Shown in pieces: positions 38,766 through 47,264 of a stretch of DNA of 64,000 nt (the stretch's first letter is position 1; the number at the start of each line of letters is the position of its first letter). Below the pieces are notes generated by a model. The model saw only the letters and a program-made list of their open reading frames with translations, had not been told where the DNA came from and ran no database searches. Origin of the DNA: Actinobacteria bacterium IMCC25003 (lineage in GTDB: Bacteria; Actinomycetota; Actinomycetes; Nanopelagicales; Nanopelagicaceae); assembly GCA_002284855.1 (NCBI GenBank), contig CP015603.1, forward strand, positions 372,001 to 436,000, written 5' to 3'. Position numbers and translations under genes: made by a program.

Positions 38766-39254
38766 TTAGCGGAAATTTACAAACTGAACTGCAAATTCAA
38801 ATTTGCCATTCTTAATCTGCTCGATAGCTTCTTGCAGATCATCGCGGCTCTTTGAGGTAACGCGAAGTTCATCGCCTTGAATCTGAGTCTTGATTGATTT
38901 AGGACCTTCATCGCGAAGAAACTTGGCAATCTTCTTGGCATTTTCAGTAGAGATGCCTTCCTTCATTGTGCAAGCAATCTTGTAGATCTTGCCTGAAAGT
39001 TGCGGTTCGCCGGCATCGAGATGCTTGAGTGAGACTCCGCGCTTAATCAACTTATCTTTGACAACATCAAGGGTTGCCTTCGCACGCTCTTCGGTATCTG
39101 CTTCGATGGCGAGTTTGTCGCCTGAGAGTTCAATCTTCGCTCCAGTGTTCTTAAAGTCGAAGCGGGTATCAATCTCGCGGATAGCCTGATTAATTGCGTT
39201 ATCAAGCTCCATGCGGTCGATCTTTGAGACTACGTCAAAACTGCTGTCAGCCAT
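38766..39254 (-). CDS. YajQ family nucleotide-binding protein
   Basis: 162 residues starting [20 protein letters not shown], with [17 protein letters not shown] and the C-terminal [12 protein letters not shown] block of the YajQ family. Some members bind cyclic di-GMP or single-stranded nucleic acid; the role in Actinobacteria is not settled. It is first of a two-gene unit with the rarD-like gene, divergent from tRNA-Tyr. Confidence 0.92.
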   Translation of the reverse strand: MADSSFDVVSKIDRMELDNAINQAIREIDTRFDFKNTGAKIELSGDKLAIEADTEERAKATLDVVKDKLIKRGVSLKHLDAGEPQLSGKIYKIACTMKEGISTENAKKIAKFLRDEGPKSIKTQIQGDELRVTSKSRDDLQEAIEQIKNGKFEFAVQFVNFR

Positions 39255-39353
39255 TGTCTTTTACGGCCCTCTCGTGTGATTTTTAAAGTTCCAGTGCCTA
39301 AGGTATCGTTTGCCGCTCGCACTACCAAAGCGCCGCAACACTTGTACGACCCT

Positions 39354-39438
39354 GGCGGGTTGCCCGAGCGGCCAATGGGAGGGGACTGTAAATCCCCCGG
39401 CTCTGCCTTCGAAGGTTCAAATCCTTCACCCGCCACCA
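39354..39438 (+). tRNA. tRNA-Tyr (GTA)
   Basis: Acceptor GGCGGGT pairs with ACCCGCC (39428-39434), followed by discriminator A and an encoded CCA end (39436-39438). Anticodon stem GGGGA/TCCCC encloses a loop with GTA at 39388-39390. The long variable arm is as expected for a class II tRNA-Tyr. A strong hairpin terminator follows. Confidence 0.96.
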
Positions 39439-39440
39439 GT

Positions 39441-39485
39441 AATAAGAAAACCCCCTCACAACTGATGCGAGGGGGTTTTCTTATT
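39441..39485. terminator. Strong bidirectional rho-independent terminator
   Basis: A perfect 17-base inverted repeat: 39441-39457 pairs with 39469-39485, with an 11-base loop. The core is CCCCCTC/GAGGGGG flanked by an A-run on one side and a T-run on the other. It works in both directions: it ends tRNA-Tyr on the plus strand and the sugar transporter operon on the minus strand (last stop at 39492). Confidence 0.93.
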
Positions 39486-39491
39486 TACTTA

Positions 39492-40505
39492 CTAATGACT
39501 CGTATCACCTGAGCGACGACGGCGAACGTTATCTCCATAGACAGCGAGGAGGATAACTGCGCCTACAACGACGTACTGCCACTCTTGCTGGAGTTCGAGG
39601 ATTCGAAGTCCGTTGATCAAGACTGACATGATCAAAGCACCGATGATGGTTCCGGAGATTGTTCCCTTTCCACCGAGAAGTGAAGTACCACCGATGATTA
39701 CCGCAGCGATTGCTTCAAGTTCGTATCCAAGACCGAGATCTGGTTGAGCAGATCCTAGACGTGATGTCATAACTACAGCTGCAAGTCCGACGAAGAAACC
39801 GCAGAGTGCATATACAGCTACGAGCCAGCGATCTACCTTTACGCCAGAGAGCTTTGTCGCTTCAGTATTTGAACCAATCGCAAATGTGTAACGTCCAAGT
39901 ACTGTCTTATTGAGAATAATGGATGCCACAATCGCAGATACGAGAAGGATGAGTACAGCGTTAGGGAAATTCGGGATGATATTTCCTTGAGCGATTGAGT
40001 CCCAACCCTTTACATCGGTTGTGAAGAGGACTGGCTTAAGGTCAGAGGTGATGAGAGCCAAGCCCTGCGCACCTTTCATAGTCGCAAGAGTTGCGATAAA
40101 TGGAGGGAGTTTAAGAATTGTGATGAGAAGTCCGTTAATTGAACCCAAAATTGTTCCCACAATGACGCCTACCAAGATGCCACTCCATACATTGAGGTGC
40201 ATTGCCATCACTGTCTTACCGGTGATTACAGCAACGAGAGCCATCGAAGTACCGACGGAGAGATCGATGCCGCCGGTAATGATGACGAAGGTGACGCCGA
40301 TTGCCATCAGACCAATCACAGTTGTTGACATCAAGATTCCGCCAGAGACGTTTGCCCATGAGGCAAAGACTGGGCGCATTACGGTGAAGAAGGTAAAGAT
40401 GACTACGAGGCTGGCAAGCGCTGTTACTCGACCGATTTCTCGTCGAACAAAAGCGGCAACCTTGCTGCTCTCAGCCTTGGTGCCTGAGTTAGTTACTTCT
40501 GACAT
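39492..40505 (-). CDS. Sugar ABC transporter permease, RbsC type
   Basis: 337 residues, about ten helices, of the ribose-type (CUT2) permease family. The cytoplasmic coupling block ALCGFFVGLAAVVMTSRLGS and the following EAIAAVIIGGTSLLGGKGT are diagnostic. Last gene of the minus-strand sugar operon. With the ATPase and binding protein upstream it imports a monosaccharide; the catabolic genes suggest L-fucose or D-arabinose. An N-terminal 25-residue polar stretch precedes the first helix. Confidence 0.92.
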   Translation of the reverse strand: MSEVTNSGTKAESSKVAAFVRREIGRVTALASLVVIFTFFTVMRPVFASWANVSGGILMSTTVIGLMAIGVTFVIITGGIDLSVGTSMALVAVITGKTVMAMHLNVWSGILVGVIVGTILGSINGLLITILKLPPFIATLATMKGAQGLALITSDLKPVLFTTDVKGWDSIAQGNIIPNFPNAVLILLVSAIVASIILNKTVLGRYTFAIGSNTEATKLSGVKVDRWLVAVYALCGFFVGLAAVVMTSRLGSAQPDLGLGYELEAIAAVIIGGTSLLGGKGTISGTIIGALIMSVLINGLRILELQQEWQYVVVGAVILLAVYGDNVRRRRSGDTSH

Positions 40506-40524
40506 ATCTCTCTCTTTTCCCGTA

Positions 40525-42048
40525 TTAGTTTGCTGTCGTTACTGATTCGCTGAACTTGGTGGCAAGTTCCATGATGACGTTCTGATTGGCATCTTTATTT
40601 TCAATAATTCCGGTGAGGCGGCCATCGCACATAACCGCAATACGATCTGAAAGACGTAGTACCTCTGGAAGCTCAGAGGAGATCATGATGATCGACTTTC
40701 CTTCCTCAGCGAGCTTGGTAAGCAGGCGATAGATCTCATCTTTAGCGCCAACATCGATTCCGCGCGTTGGTTCGTCGAAGATCAAGACATCACAATCGCG
40801 GGTGAGCCACTTGGCGATAACAACTTTCTGCTGGTTTCCACCAGAAAGGTTCTTGAGGAATTGGCGCTCCGATGGCGTGCGCACGCGAAGTTGTGCAATG
40901 GCATCGCGAGTAATTCCAGCCGCCGACTTCACCTTCAGGAAGCCAAATTTACTGGCGAAGCGAGGGATGGAGGAGAGAATCACATTGAAGGTGACATCTT
41001 GATTGAGCAATAAACCAAATCGCTTACGGTCTTCAGAGAGATAACCAATACCGGCTGCAACCGCATCTGATGGTTGCTTAATCTTTACCTCATTGCCATG
41101 AAGTGTGATGGTGCCGGCAGTCTTTGGATCTGCACCCATAATTGCGCGGGCAAGTTCGGTACGACCTGCTCCCATGAGACCTGCAAAACCAAGAATTTCT
41201 CCCTTGCGAAGGTCAAAGGAGATATCGCGTAAGAGGTTTTGATCCGATAGCCCTTCAACTCGAAGAACGATTTCGTTGCCGATAACACGGTTTTCCGGAC
41301 GTTGATCTTGAGCGACCTTTCGACCAACCATGAGTGAGATGACTTCAGGGATAGATGTCTCAGAAGTCTTGAGCGTCTGCACATATTCGCCATCGCGAAG
41401 AACAGTGATTCGGTCCGTGATTTTTTCGAGTTCTTCAAGACGATGGGAGATATATACAACGCCCTTACCAGCAGCCTGAAGAGAACGAATAATCTTAAAT
41501 AGCGCGTCAGTTTCAGCTGGAGTTAAAGATGAAGTTGGCTCATCCATGATGATGACGGAGCCACGGTAAGAAACCGCCTTGGCAATCTCAACCATCTGTT
41601 GTTTTGCAATTGTGAGTTCTCCGACGATGTCATTTGGATTGAGGTTGAGCTCGAGCTCTTGAAGTAGTTCAACTGTCGCAGAAATCAACTTCTTGTTATT
41701 AAGAAAGATTCCACCAGGGAATCGATCTTCGCGACCAATAAAAATATTTTCAGCCACAGTCAGGTGTGGCATGAGGTTAAGCTCTTGGTGGATGATTCCG
41801 ATACCGAGCTTCTGCGCCTCAAATGGGTTGGGAATATTTACAGGCTTACCCTTGTAAATAATTTCCCCTGAATCTTTTTTGTAGATTCCAGAGAGAATCT
41901 TCATGAGCGTTGATTTTCCCGCTCCATTTTCTCCGACTATCGCGTGGACTTCACCGTCATTGAGATCAAAGTGCACATTATTGAGTGCTTTGACACCTGG
42001 AAACTCTTTACTTACGCCAGAGAGCGATAAGAGCTGATTTGACGCCAT
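40525..42048 (-). CDS. Sugar ABC transporter ATP-binding protein, RbsA type
   Basis: 507 residues with two ABC domains in tandem. Domain 1 has Walker A VGENGAGKSTLMK near 40 and Walker B IIMDEPTSSL near 165. Domain 2 has a degenerate P-loop GLMGAGRTELARA near 290, signature LSGGNQQKV near 405 and VLIFDEPTRGIDVG near 427. This unequal pair is standard for ribose/galactose importers. ATG 42048 is used; a GTG three codons earlier is possible. It is 117 bases downstream of the binding-protein gene, with a hairpin in the gap. Confidence 0.93.
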   Translation of the reverse strand: MASNQLLSLSGVSKEFPGVKALNNVHFDLNDGEVHAIVGENGAGKSTLMKILSGIYKKDSGEIIYKGKPVNIPNPFEAQKLGIGIIHQELNLMPHLTVAENIFIGREDRFPGGIFLNNKKLISATVELLQELELNLNPNDIVGELTIAKQQMVEIAKAVSYRGSVIIMDEPTSSLTPAETDALFKIIRSLQAAGKGVVYISHRLEELEKITDRITVLRDGEYVQTLKTSETSIPEVISLMVGRKVAQDQRPENRVIGNEIVLRVEGLSDQNLLRDISFDLRKGEILGFAGLMGAGRTELARAIMGADPKTAGTITLHGNEVKIKQPSDAVAAGIGYLSEDRKRFGLLLNQDVTFNVILSSIPRFASKFGFLKVKSAAGITRDAIAQLRVRTPSERQFLKNLSGGNQQKVVIAKWLTRDCDVLIFDEPTRGIDVGAKDEIYRLLTKLAEEGKSIIMISSELPEVLRLSDRIAVMCDGRLTGIIENKDANQNVIMELATKFSESVTTAN

Positions 42049-42100
42049 TGTTTTCACCTTAAATCTCGAAGTGCAATCTACTTATCTTCTTAAGAATAAA

Positions 42101-42134
42101 GCATGGTGGTCGAGATTGCTCCCGACCACCATGC
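42101..42134 (-). promoter_or_regulatory. Hairpin between binding-protein and ATPase genes
   Basis: A perfect 12-base inverted repeat, 42101-42112 with 42123-42134, with a 10-base loop. On the minus strand it is followed by a weak T-rich stretch (TTTATTCTT). It may act as a partial terminator or an mRNA stabiliser, so that the binding protein is made in excess over the ATPase and permease. That is a common arrangement in ABC sugar operons; the effect here is inference. Confidence 0.6.
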
Positions 42135-42165
42135 CTCAATTTCTTACAAATGAGTCAATTAAGAC

Positions 42166-43164
42166 TTATTCGTAGAGGTTACCAGCGATCTTTGGATCGG
42201 CGATGTTTGACTTATCGTAGTAGTAGAAACCTGTATCGATAAGGTTTGATGGAGTTGTCTTATTGCGTACGTAGTTAACGAGAGCTTCGACAGTCTTTGC
42301 ACCGATACCCATTGGGCTCTGTGTGATTGCACCTGACTGGAGACCAGACTTGATGTTTGCCATCTGCTGCTTTCCTGAGTCAAAGCCGATCAACTTGACT
42401 GCGCCATTCTTAAGCTTTGCAGCCTTGAATGCCTGTCCAGCGCCGATTGATACACCTTCGTTTGTTCCGTAAACGCCCTTGAGATCCTTGTTAGCAACAA
42501 GTGCTGCTGCAACGATGTCCTGAGCCTTGAGAGCGTCTCCACCTTCAGCGTACTGAGTTGTGAGGAGCTTGATGCCCTTGTACTTTGACTTGATACGGTC
42601 AATGAAGCCCTTTGCACGGTCGATACCTGTCTGGTTTGTCTGTGAGTGACCGACAACCAAAACCTTACCCTTACCGCCAACCAACTTCGCCATCCAGTCT
42701 GCAGCAAGTGAGCCAGCAGCGAGTGAGTTTGTGTATGCAACGCCAAGTGCGCAATCTGACTTAGGTCCTAGTGCAGGAACTCCGCCTGGGCAGCTTGCAG
42801 CTGTGTCGAACATGTAAACAGGAATGCCTGCCTTGTTAGCAGCCTGTAGGTGTGAAACAGACTCAGTTGTTCCGAGTGCTGCATAACCGATTGCATCTGG
42901 CTTTGTTGCAATTGCTGCATCAAGCATTTCGAGTTGCTTATCGATCATTGTTTCTGCAGCTGGGCCCTGGAAGTGAATTGTTGCATTCATCTTCGCAGCT
43001 TGCTCTTCAGCGCCCTTCTTTACTGCTTGCCAAAATTGGTGTGTTTCGCCCTTTGAGATCAATTCGATCTTGAGAGTCTTATCTGCAGCTGAAACTGGAG
43101 CAGCTGTTCCAGTTACAAGTGCCAGTGCTGACAACGCAGCAACTGTGATGAGGCCTTTCTTCAT
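42166..43164 (-). CDS. Sugar ABC transporter substrate-binding protein, RbsB type
   Basis: 332 residues from ATG 43164, which has AAGGAG upstream; a TTG 15 bases earlier lies on that site and is rejected. Signal peptide MKKGLITVAALSALALV... ends at VSAADK, a type I cleavage site without a lipobox Cys. The mature part has ribose-binding-protein features: ISKGETHQFWQAVKKGAEEQ, DAIGYAALGTTE, and VYGTNEGVSIGAGQAF. It should capture the sugar outside the membrane. A secreted rather than lipid-anchored form is unusual for a Gram-positive type cell. Confidence 0.92.
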   Translation of the reverse strand: MKKGLITVAALSALALVTGTAAPVSAADKTLKIELISKGETHQFWQAVKKGAEEQAAKMNATIHFQGPAAETMIDKQLEMLDAAIATKPDAIGYAALGTTESVSHLQAANKAGIPVYMFDTAASCPGGVPALGPKSDCALGVAYTNSLAAGSLAADWMAKLVGGKGKVLVVGHSQTNQTGIDRAKGFIDRIKSKYKGIKLLTTQYAEGGDALKAQDIVAAALVANKDLKGVYGTNEGVSIGAGQAFKAAKLKNGAVKLIGFDSGKQQMANIKSGLQSGAITQSPMGIGAKTVEALVNYVRNKTTPSNLIDTGFYYYDKSNIADPKIAGNLYE

Positions 43165-43269
43165 GTATTTCTCCTTCAAAAGCAGCGGAATTGCTGTGCC
43201 AGAATCCTATGTGCGCAAGGGAAAGCGCTCAAGAGAAATAGGGGATTTACTTGGCGGTAAAGCTAATCG

Positions 43270-44121
43270 TTACAACTTCGTTATCTTGTATGCAGAAAGG
43301 GCGTTTTTAGCCCAGAAAAGTTCATTTTCCGTTTCAGTAAATTTCTCCGTCAGTTTCTCAGCGAGCTGAACCACCTTTGAATAGGTTGAGGTGGCCAGCA
43401 GAGCGACCGGCCAATCAGAGCCAAACATCAGCCGCTGTGGCGTGAAGCTATCGATGATGTGATCAACATAAGGTGCGAAATCTTGGGTCTTCCACATATT
43501 CCACTTAGCCTCGGTAACCATCCCAGAGACTTTGCATGAGACATTATCAAAATCAGCTAATTGAGTAATCAAAGATTTCCACGGCTCTATTTCTTCTTTT
43601 GCAATGTACGGCTTTGAAATATGGTCAAGAACAAATTGCACATCAGGGCAAGCTTTCACTAATTCGATGGCCGCCTTGAGCTCTGGCGTCTTGGTAAGGA
43701 TGTCGTAGGTCAGACCCATCTTTCCAAGTTGTTTCACTGTCGCAATTGATTGTGGTTTTGCTAAGTAATTGGAATCTGGAAGGTCTTGCGCAACATCGCG
43801 AATACCTTTGAGATAACTCGATCCAGTGGCTAGTAGGTACTTTTCGCAATCTGCGATTGCGCTCGGTGAATCAATCTGCAGCCACCCAACAACGCCAATG
43901 ATGGTGGGGTCAATTTCAGCAAGTGCTAAGAGTTCAAATGTCTCATCAAGAGTTGTTGTTGCATGAACCAGCACAGTTCTTTCGATTCCGGTTCCAGCGA
44001 TTGCGCTACGAAGATCATTGGCGCCAAAGTTTCGCTTAACGGGCTCCATGCCATCGCCCACCATCCACTCTTGTGGACGGATAGATAAATCCCAGAGGTG
44101 GTGGTGTGAATCGATTCTCAT
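43270..44121 (-). CDS. Amidohydrolase family 2 lactonase, L-fuconolactonase-like
   Basis: 283-residue TIM-barrel hydrolase. MRIDSHHHLWD holds the H-x-H metal site, VLDHISKP near 168 a further His, and MFGSDWPVALL near 237 the catalytic Asp. This pattern is that of the COG3618 group, which includes L-fuconolactonase and other sugar-lactone hydrolases. In context it should open the lactone produced by the aldo-keto reductase into L-fuconate. It follows the 2-hydroxyacid dehydrogenase gene by nine bases. Confidence 0.87.
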   Translation of the reverse strand: MRIDSHHHLWDLSIRPQEWMVGDGMEPVKRNFGANDLRSAIAGTGIERTVLVHATTTLDETFELLALAEIDPTIIGVVGWLQIDSPSAIADCEKYLLATGSSYLKGIRDVAQDLPDSNYLAKPQSIATVKQLGKMGLTYDILTKTPELKAAIELVKACPDVQFVLDHISKPYIAKEEIEPWKSLITQLADFDNVSCKVSGMVTEAKWNMWKTQDFAPYVDHIIDSFTPQRLMFGSDWPVALLATSTYSKVVQLAEKLTEKFTETENELFWAKNALSAYKITKL

Positions 44122-44130
44122 GGTTGAAAA

Positions 44131-45033
44131 TTAACCTTGCGCGACTACATGTTCAAGAGGTGCGCCAGCTGCAAGTAACTTGAGTTGAGATTCAATAAGT
44201 GCTCTACCGCGAGGTTCAAAAGCTTCAGAATTTCCACCGACGTGCGGCACTATCTGAAGATTAGGTGCGGCCCACAATGGATGACCAGCTGGAAGAGGTT
44301 CTGGATCAGTTACATCAAGAGCGGCAAAGATCCGTTTTGAATTCAATTCACGAATAAGCGCTTCGGTATCGACAACAGGGCCACGTGCCACGTTGATTAG
44401 AAGGGCACCATCTTTCATCTTAGAAAGCCGTTCTGCATTAAAGAGATGGCGAGATGAATCTGAGAGAGGAAGAATCAAAATCACGATATCGAGCTGTGGG
44501 AGATGGCTATCTAGTTGATCAATAGTGAGCGAACCATCGCGGCCAGATTGGGTAAATGCGGTAACAGACACTTCAAAGCCTGAAAGATTTTGTGCAATTT
44601 TCTTACCGATAGAACCAAACCCGATAATTCCAATTTTTGAATCACTTAAAGCGGTAGTGCGATGGTGGCTCCAATTACCTGCGATTTGTTCACGCATAAA
44701 TTCTGGGAACCCACGGCGAGATGAGATGGCAAGACCAACAGCAAGTTCTGCAGTGGAGGCATCATGAACACCTCGCGCATTGCAGAGAGTTAGGCCGGGG
44801 CGAAGATAGGCGAGGGCATCGTCGTAACCTGCGTTAAGCATCTGAAGAACTTTGAGGTTCGGCATCTGTGCTGCATACGAGAGCGCTTTCGCGCCACCCA
44901 TATAAAGAGGTACATAGAAATCGATTTCTGAAAGATCGGATGAATCAAGTGGAAAGTTTTCGGGGGAGAGCAAGGTAATTCCTGGCGGCGCGACGAGATC
45001 AGACCATTGAGTCCACACCTTCATCGTCGACAC
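44131..45033 (-). CDS. D-isomer-specific 2-hydroxyacid dehydrogenase
   Basis: 300 residues. NAD-binding GFGSIGKKIAQNL near 140, LINVARGPVVDTEAL with the substrate-binding Arg near 218, the catalytic Glu near DPEPLPAGHP and the catalytic His in VPHVGGNSE near 270. It interconverts a 2-oxo acid and a D-2-hydroxy acid. Its place in the sugar operon suggests it handles a pathway acid such as pyruvate/lactate or a 2-oxo sugar acid, but the substrate is not readable. GTG start at 45033 behind AAAGG; ATG 45024 is an alternative. Confidence 0.85.
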   Translation of the reverse strand: MSTMKVWTQWSDLVAPPGITLLSPENFPLDSSDLSEIDFYVPLYMGGAKALSYAAQMPNLKVLQMLNAGYDDALAYLRPGLTLCNARGVHDASTAELAVGLAISSRRGFPEFMREQIAGNWSHHRTTALSDSKIGIIGFGSIGKKIAQNLSGFEVSVTAFTQSGRDGSLTIDQLDSHLPQLDIVILILPLSDSSRHLFNAERLSKMKDGALLINVARGPVVDTEALIRELNSKRIFAALDVTDPEPLPAGHPLWAAPNLQIVPHVGGNSEAFEPRGRALIESQLKLLAAGAPLEHVVAQG

Positions 45034-45039
45034 AGTTGG

Positions 45040-45888
45040 TTACCTTTCAGGAATAACTACAACGGGATTTGAAAGCACGCCTACGCCTGCAACATCAATT
45101 TCAACGATATCCCCGGCAGCAAGTGCAATATCCATTGGTGGAACGATGCCGGTACCTGTTGAAAGAATTATTCCGTGCGGAAAGTCTTGGCATCTAAAGA
45201 CGTAATCCACTAAATCTTCCAATGTGCGATTGAGTGCACCGAGAGATGTCTCCGCCTCCCAGACCAAGCTAGTTCCGCGGAGAATCTTTGCCTTGATGCT
45301 CATCTCCTTAGCTGCAGGTGCTAGCCATGATGGGGTGATATCTGGGCCAATTGCAGTTGAGCCGATATAGATCTTTGCTTGTGAAAGATAGAGCGGGTTC
45401 TCACCTTCGATAGAACGCGCAGTGACATCGTTGCAGATCGCATATCCAATAATTTCGCGATGCTTATTTATATAGATAGCAACTTCAGGTTCTGGCACTG
45501 ATGCTTCGCTGTCGTAACGAATACCGATATTTGCGCCAGTTCCGCGCGCGCGAACAGCAGTTGATTTGAAGAAGAGTTCTGGGCGGTCTGCCTCGTAGAC
45601 GCGTTGATAGACATCAGGTACACCGCTCTCTTCTTTACGAGCATCTCGTGAACGAAGATAAGTAACACCGGCACCCCAGAGTTCAATTTCTGATGCGATT
45701 GGTGCCGTGAGTTCGCCTGAAATTTCAGCGCCAGTCTTGGCGGTGCGTGCCTTCAACTCTTCGAGAGTGAGATGCATGGCCTCTGTGAGTGTTGGTAGGC
45801 CATCAACTTCACGATGAATTCCATCAACAGTCACGGCAAATTGATAGTGAGCAGCCGAGGTCTTAAGTACAGAAAATTTCATGGTCAT
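45040..45888 (-). CDS. FAH-family sugar-acid hydrolase or dehydratase
   Basis: 282 residues of the fumarylacetoacetase fold. The subgroup marks are YLRSRDARKEES, VYEADRPELFFKSTAVRARG, the metal-binding VPEPEVAIYI (two Glu) and CNDVTARSIEGENPLYLSQ. From memory of the family these are shared with archaeal 2-keto-3-deoxy-D-arabinonate dehydratase more than with typical diketo-acid hydrolases. In the fucose route it would cleave 2,4-diketo-3-deoxy-L-fuconate to pyruvate and lactate; alternatively it dehydrates 2-keto-3-deoxy-D-arabinonate. Both are inference. It lies six bases after the mutarotase gene. Confidence 0.85.
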   Translation of the reverse strand: MTMKFSVLKTSAAHYQFAVTVDGIHREVDGLPTLTEAMHLTLEELKARTAKTGAEISGELTAPIASEIELWGAGVTYLRSRDARKEESGVPDVYQRVYEADRPELFFKSTAVRARGTGANIGIRYDSEASVPEPEVAIYINKHREIIGYAICNDVTARSIEGENPLYLSQAKIYIGSTAIGPDITPSWLAPAAKEMSIKAKILRGTSLVWEAETSLGALNRTLEDLVDYVFRCQDFPHGIILSTGTGIVPPMDIALAAGDIVEIDVAGVGVLSNPVVVIPER

Positions 45889-45894
45889 CCCTGA

Positions 45895-46224
45895 CTACTC
45901 GAGGTAAAAGTTCTGGTGAAGGGTATGCCACCACTCGCCATCGCGCGCTTCAGGAACTTGAACCTGCATTGGCGCTGTGATCTTCCACCAATTTTGGGTT
46001 TCAGGATCTGCCGCAATGAGCGCCATATCGGCTTCGTAATCTGTGCCGGTGTACTCCATGTAAGCGAAGAGTAAGTTTTCGTAGCGAAAGATTGAATAGT
46101 TCTGGATATTGGCACGCTTAAGAGTTGCTGCAACTGTTGGCCAGATATTTTCGTGAATACGTTCGTATTCAGCAATCTCTTCCGGCTTTATACCGATTAC
46201 TTGTCCGATGCGCTTAATGCTCAT
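45895..46224 (-). CDS. L-rhamnose/L-fucose mutarotase family protein
   Basis: 109 residues of the YiiL/RhaM (DUF718) family: YERIHENIWPTV with the active-site His near 24, ANIQNYSIFRYENLLFAYME near 40, and the terminal block GEWWHTLHQNFYLE. Such proteins speed conversion between alpha and beta pyranose forms, which feeds the anomer-specific sugar dehydrogenase. It overlaps the end of the aldo-keto reductase gene by four bases (ATGA), which supports that link. Confidence 0.9.
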   Translation of the reverse strand: MSIKRIGQVIGIKPEEIAEYERIHENIWPTVAATLKRANIQNYSIFRYENLLFAYMEYTGTDYEADMALIAADPETQNWWKITAPMQVQVPEARDGEWWHTLHQNFYLE

Positions 46225-47198
46225 GCCTGAATCTTTTCAATGAGGCCTGCATCTTCTAATTCGCTCCAGATATTTGCTGGTAACTCTCGATTGAAATCTT
46301 CAGCATTGGAACGTAACTCAGCCGCAGTGCGTGGCCCCGTCAATACTGAAGTCACAGCAGGGTGGCGAAGAGGGAACTGCAGTGCAGCAGCAATTAGTGG
46401 GACGTTGCGCTCCTTTAGGAAGTCACAAATCTCTTTAGCTCTCGCGATGATTTCATCCGAGGCTGGAAGGTAGTTATAGGTAGCGCCAGGAGCTGGATTA
46501 GCTAGCACACCAGAGTTGAGAACGCCGCCCATGGAGATATCAATCTTATTTTTAAGCGCGTACGGGAATAACTCGTGCTGAGCAACTTGATCTAGGAGAG
46601 TAAAGCGACCAGCGATGAGTGCAATATCAAGATCAGTGTTCTTCATAATTTCGAGCGCAGGTTCGACATAATTCATTCCAAGGCCAATCGCTTTGATGAG
46701 TCCTTGTGAACGAAGTTCTGCAAGAACAGGGAATGCATTATTAATTGCTTCAGGGATGTAATCCTCAGCATCGTGCATTAAGACAATATCTATATGGTCC
46801 AAGCCAAGTCGTTCGAGGCTCTCTTCAAATGATCGACGAATTCCTTCAGGGGAGTAGTCATACACAGGAACGATGTCGCGAGGAGCATCGGGGAACCACT
46901 TCTCAGGTTCAACACCTTCGACATGGCGCAATACACGACCCACTTTTGTTTCAATGACAAAGGGAGTCTTTACGTTGCGAAGAACTTTACCTACACGAAT
47001 TTCAGCTACACCATGGCCATATTGAGGTGCGGTGTCGAAGTAATTGATTCCTAATTCGAGAGCTGCGTTGAGGAGGGCATCGCCTTCAGAATCGGAGACA
47101 GAGGCAAAGAGTCCGCCAAGAGGAGCAGTACCAAGACTGAATCTAGTTACTTCAAGATTTGAACGCTTTAACTTAACTTTTTCGCTATATCGCGCCAT
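46221..47198 (-). CDS. Aldo-keto reductase, likely L-fucose (aldose) 1-dehydrogenase
   Basis: 325 residues from ATG 47198. AKR tetrad residues are visible: YFDTAPQYGHG (Asp, Tyr), VIETKVGR (Lys) and VLMHDAED (His). Family resemblance and context point to a D-threo-aldose/L-fucose 1-dehydrogenase that oxidises the sugar to its lactone. First gene of the minus-strand operon. Start choice: the ATG is preceded six bases upstream by TATGAT with no ribosome site, suggesting a leaderless mRNA. Confidence 0.87.
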   Translation of the reverse strand: MARYSEKVKLKRSNLEVTRFSLGTAPLGGLFASVSDSEGDALLNAALELGINYFDTAPQYGHGVAEIRVGKVLRNVKTPFVIETKVGRVLRHVEGVEPEKWFPDAPRDIVPVYDYSPEGIRRSFEESLERLGLDHIDIVLMHDAEDYIPEAINNAFPVLAELRSQGLIKAIGLGMNYVEPALEIMKNTDLDIALIAGRFTLLDQVAQHELFPYALKNKIDISMGGVLNSGVLANPAPGATYNYLPASDEIIARAKEICDFLKERNVPLIAAALQFPLRHPAVTSVLTGPRTAAELRSNAEDFNRELPANIWSELEDAGLIEKIQA

Positions 47199-47204
47199 AA
47201 ATTC

Positions 47205-47216
47205 ATCATATATGAT
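47205..47216. promoter_or_regulatory. Palindromic -10 element shared by divergent sugar operons
   Basis: ATCATATATGAT is a perfect 12-base palindrome, so TATGAT is present on both strands (47210-47205 minus, 47211-47216 plus). On the minus strand it lies six bases before the aldo-keto reductase ATG. On the plus strand it would start an mRNA near 47223, about 40 bases ahead of the dehydratase ATG. It may also be an operator, for example of a GntR-type regulator. -35 sequences are weak. Confidence 0.55.
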
Positions 47217-47264
47217 TTTGCAGTTCAAGCGAAGAGTCAGTTTTCATACAAGTAAAGGGATGTC

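Noticed and set aside
43165-43179. TTG start for the ribose-type binding protein
   Set aside because: The TTG lies on the Shine-Dalgarno sequence of the ATG at 43164, where the signal peptide begins.
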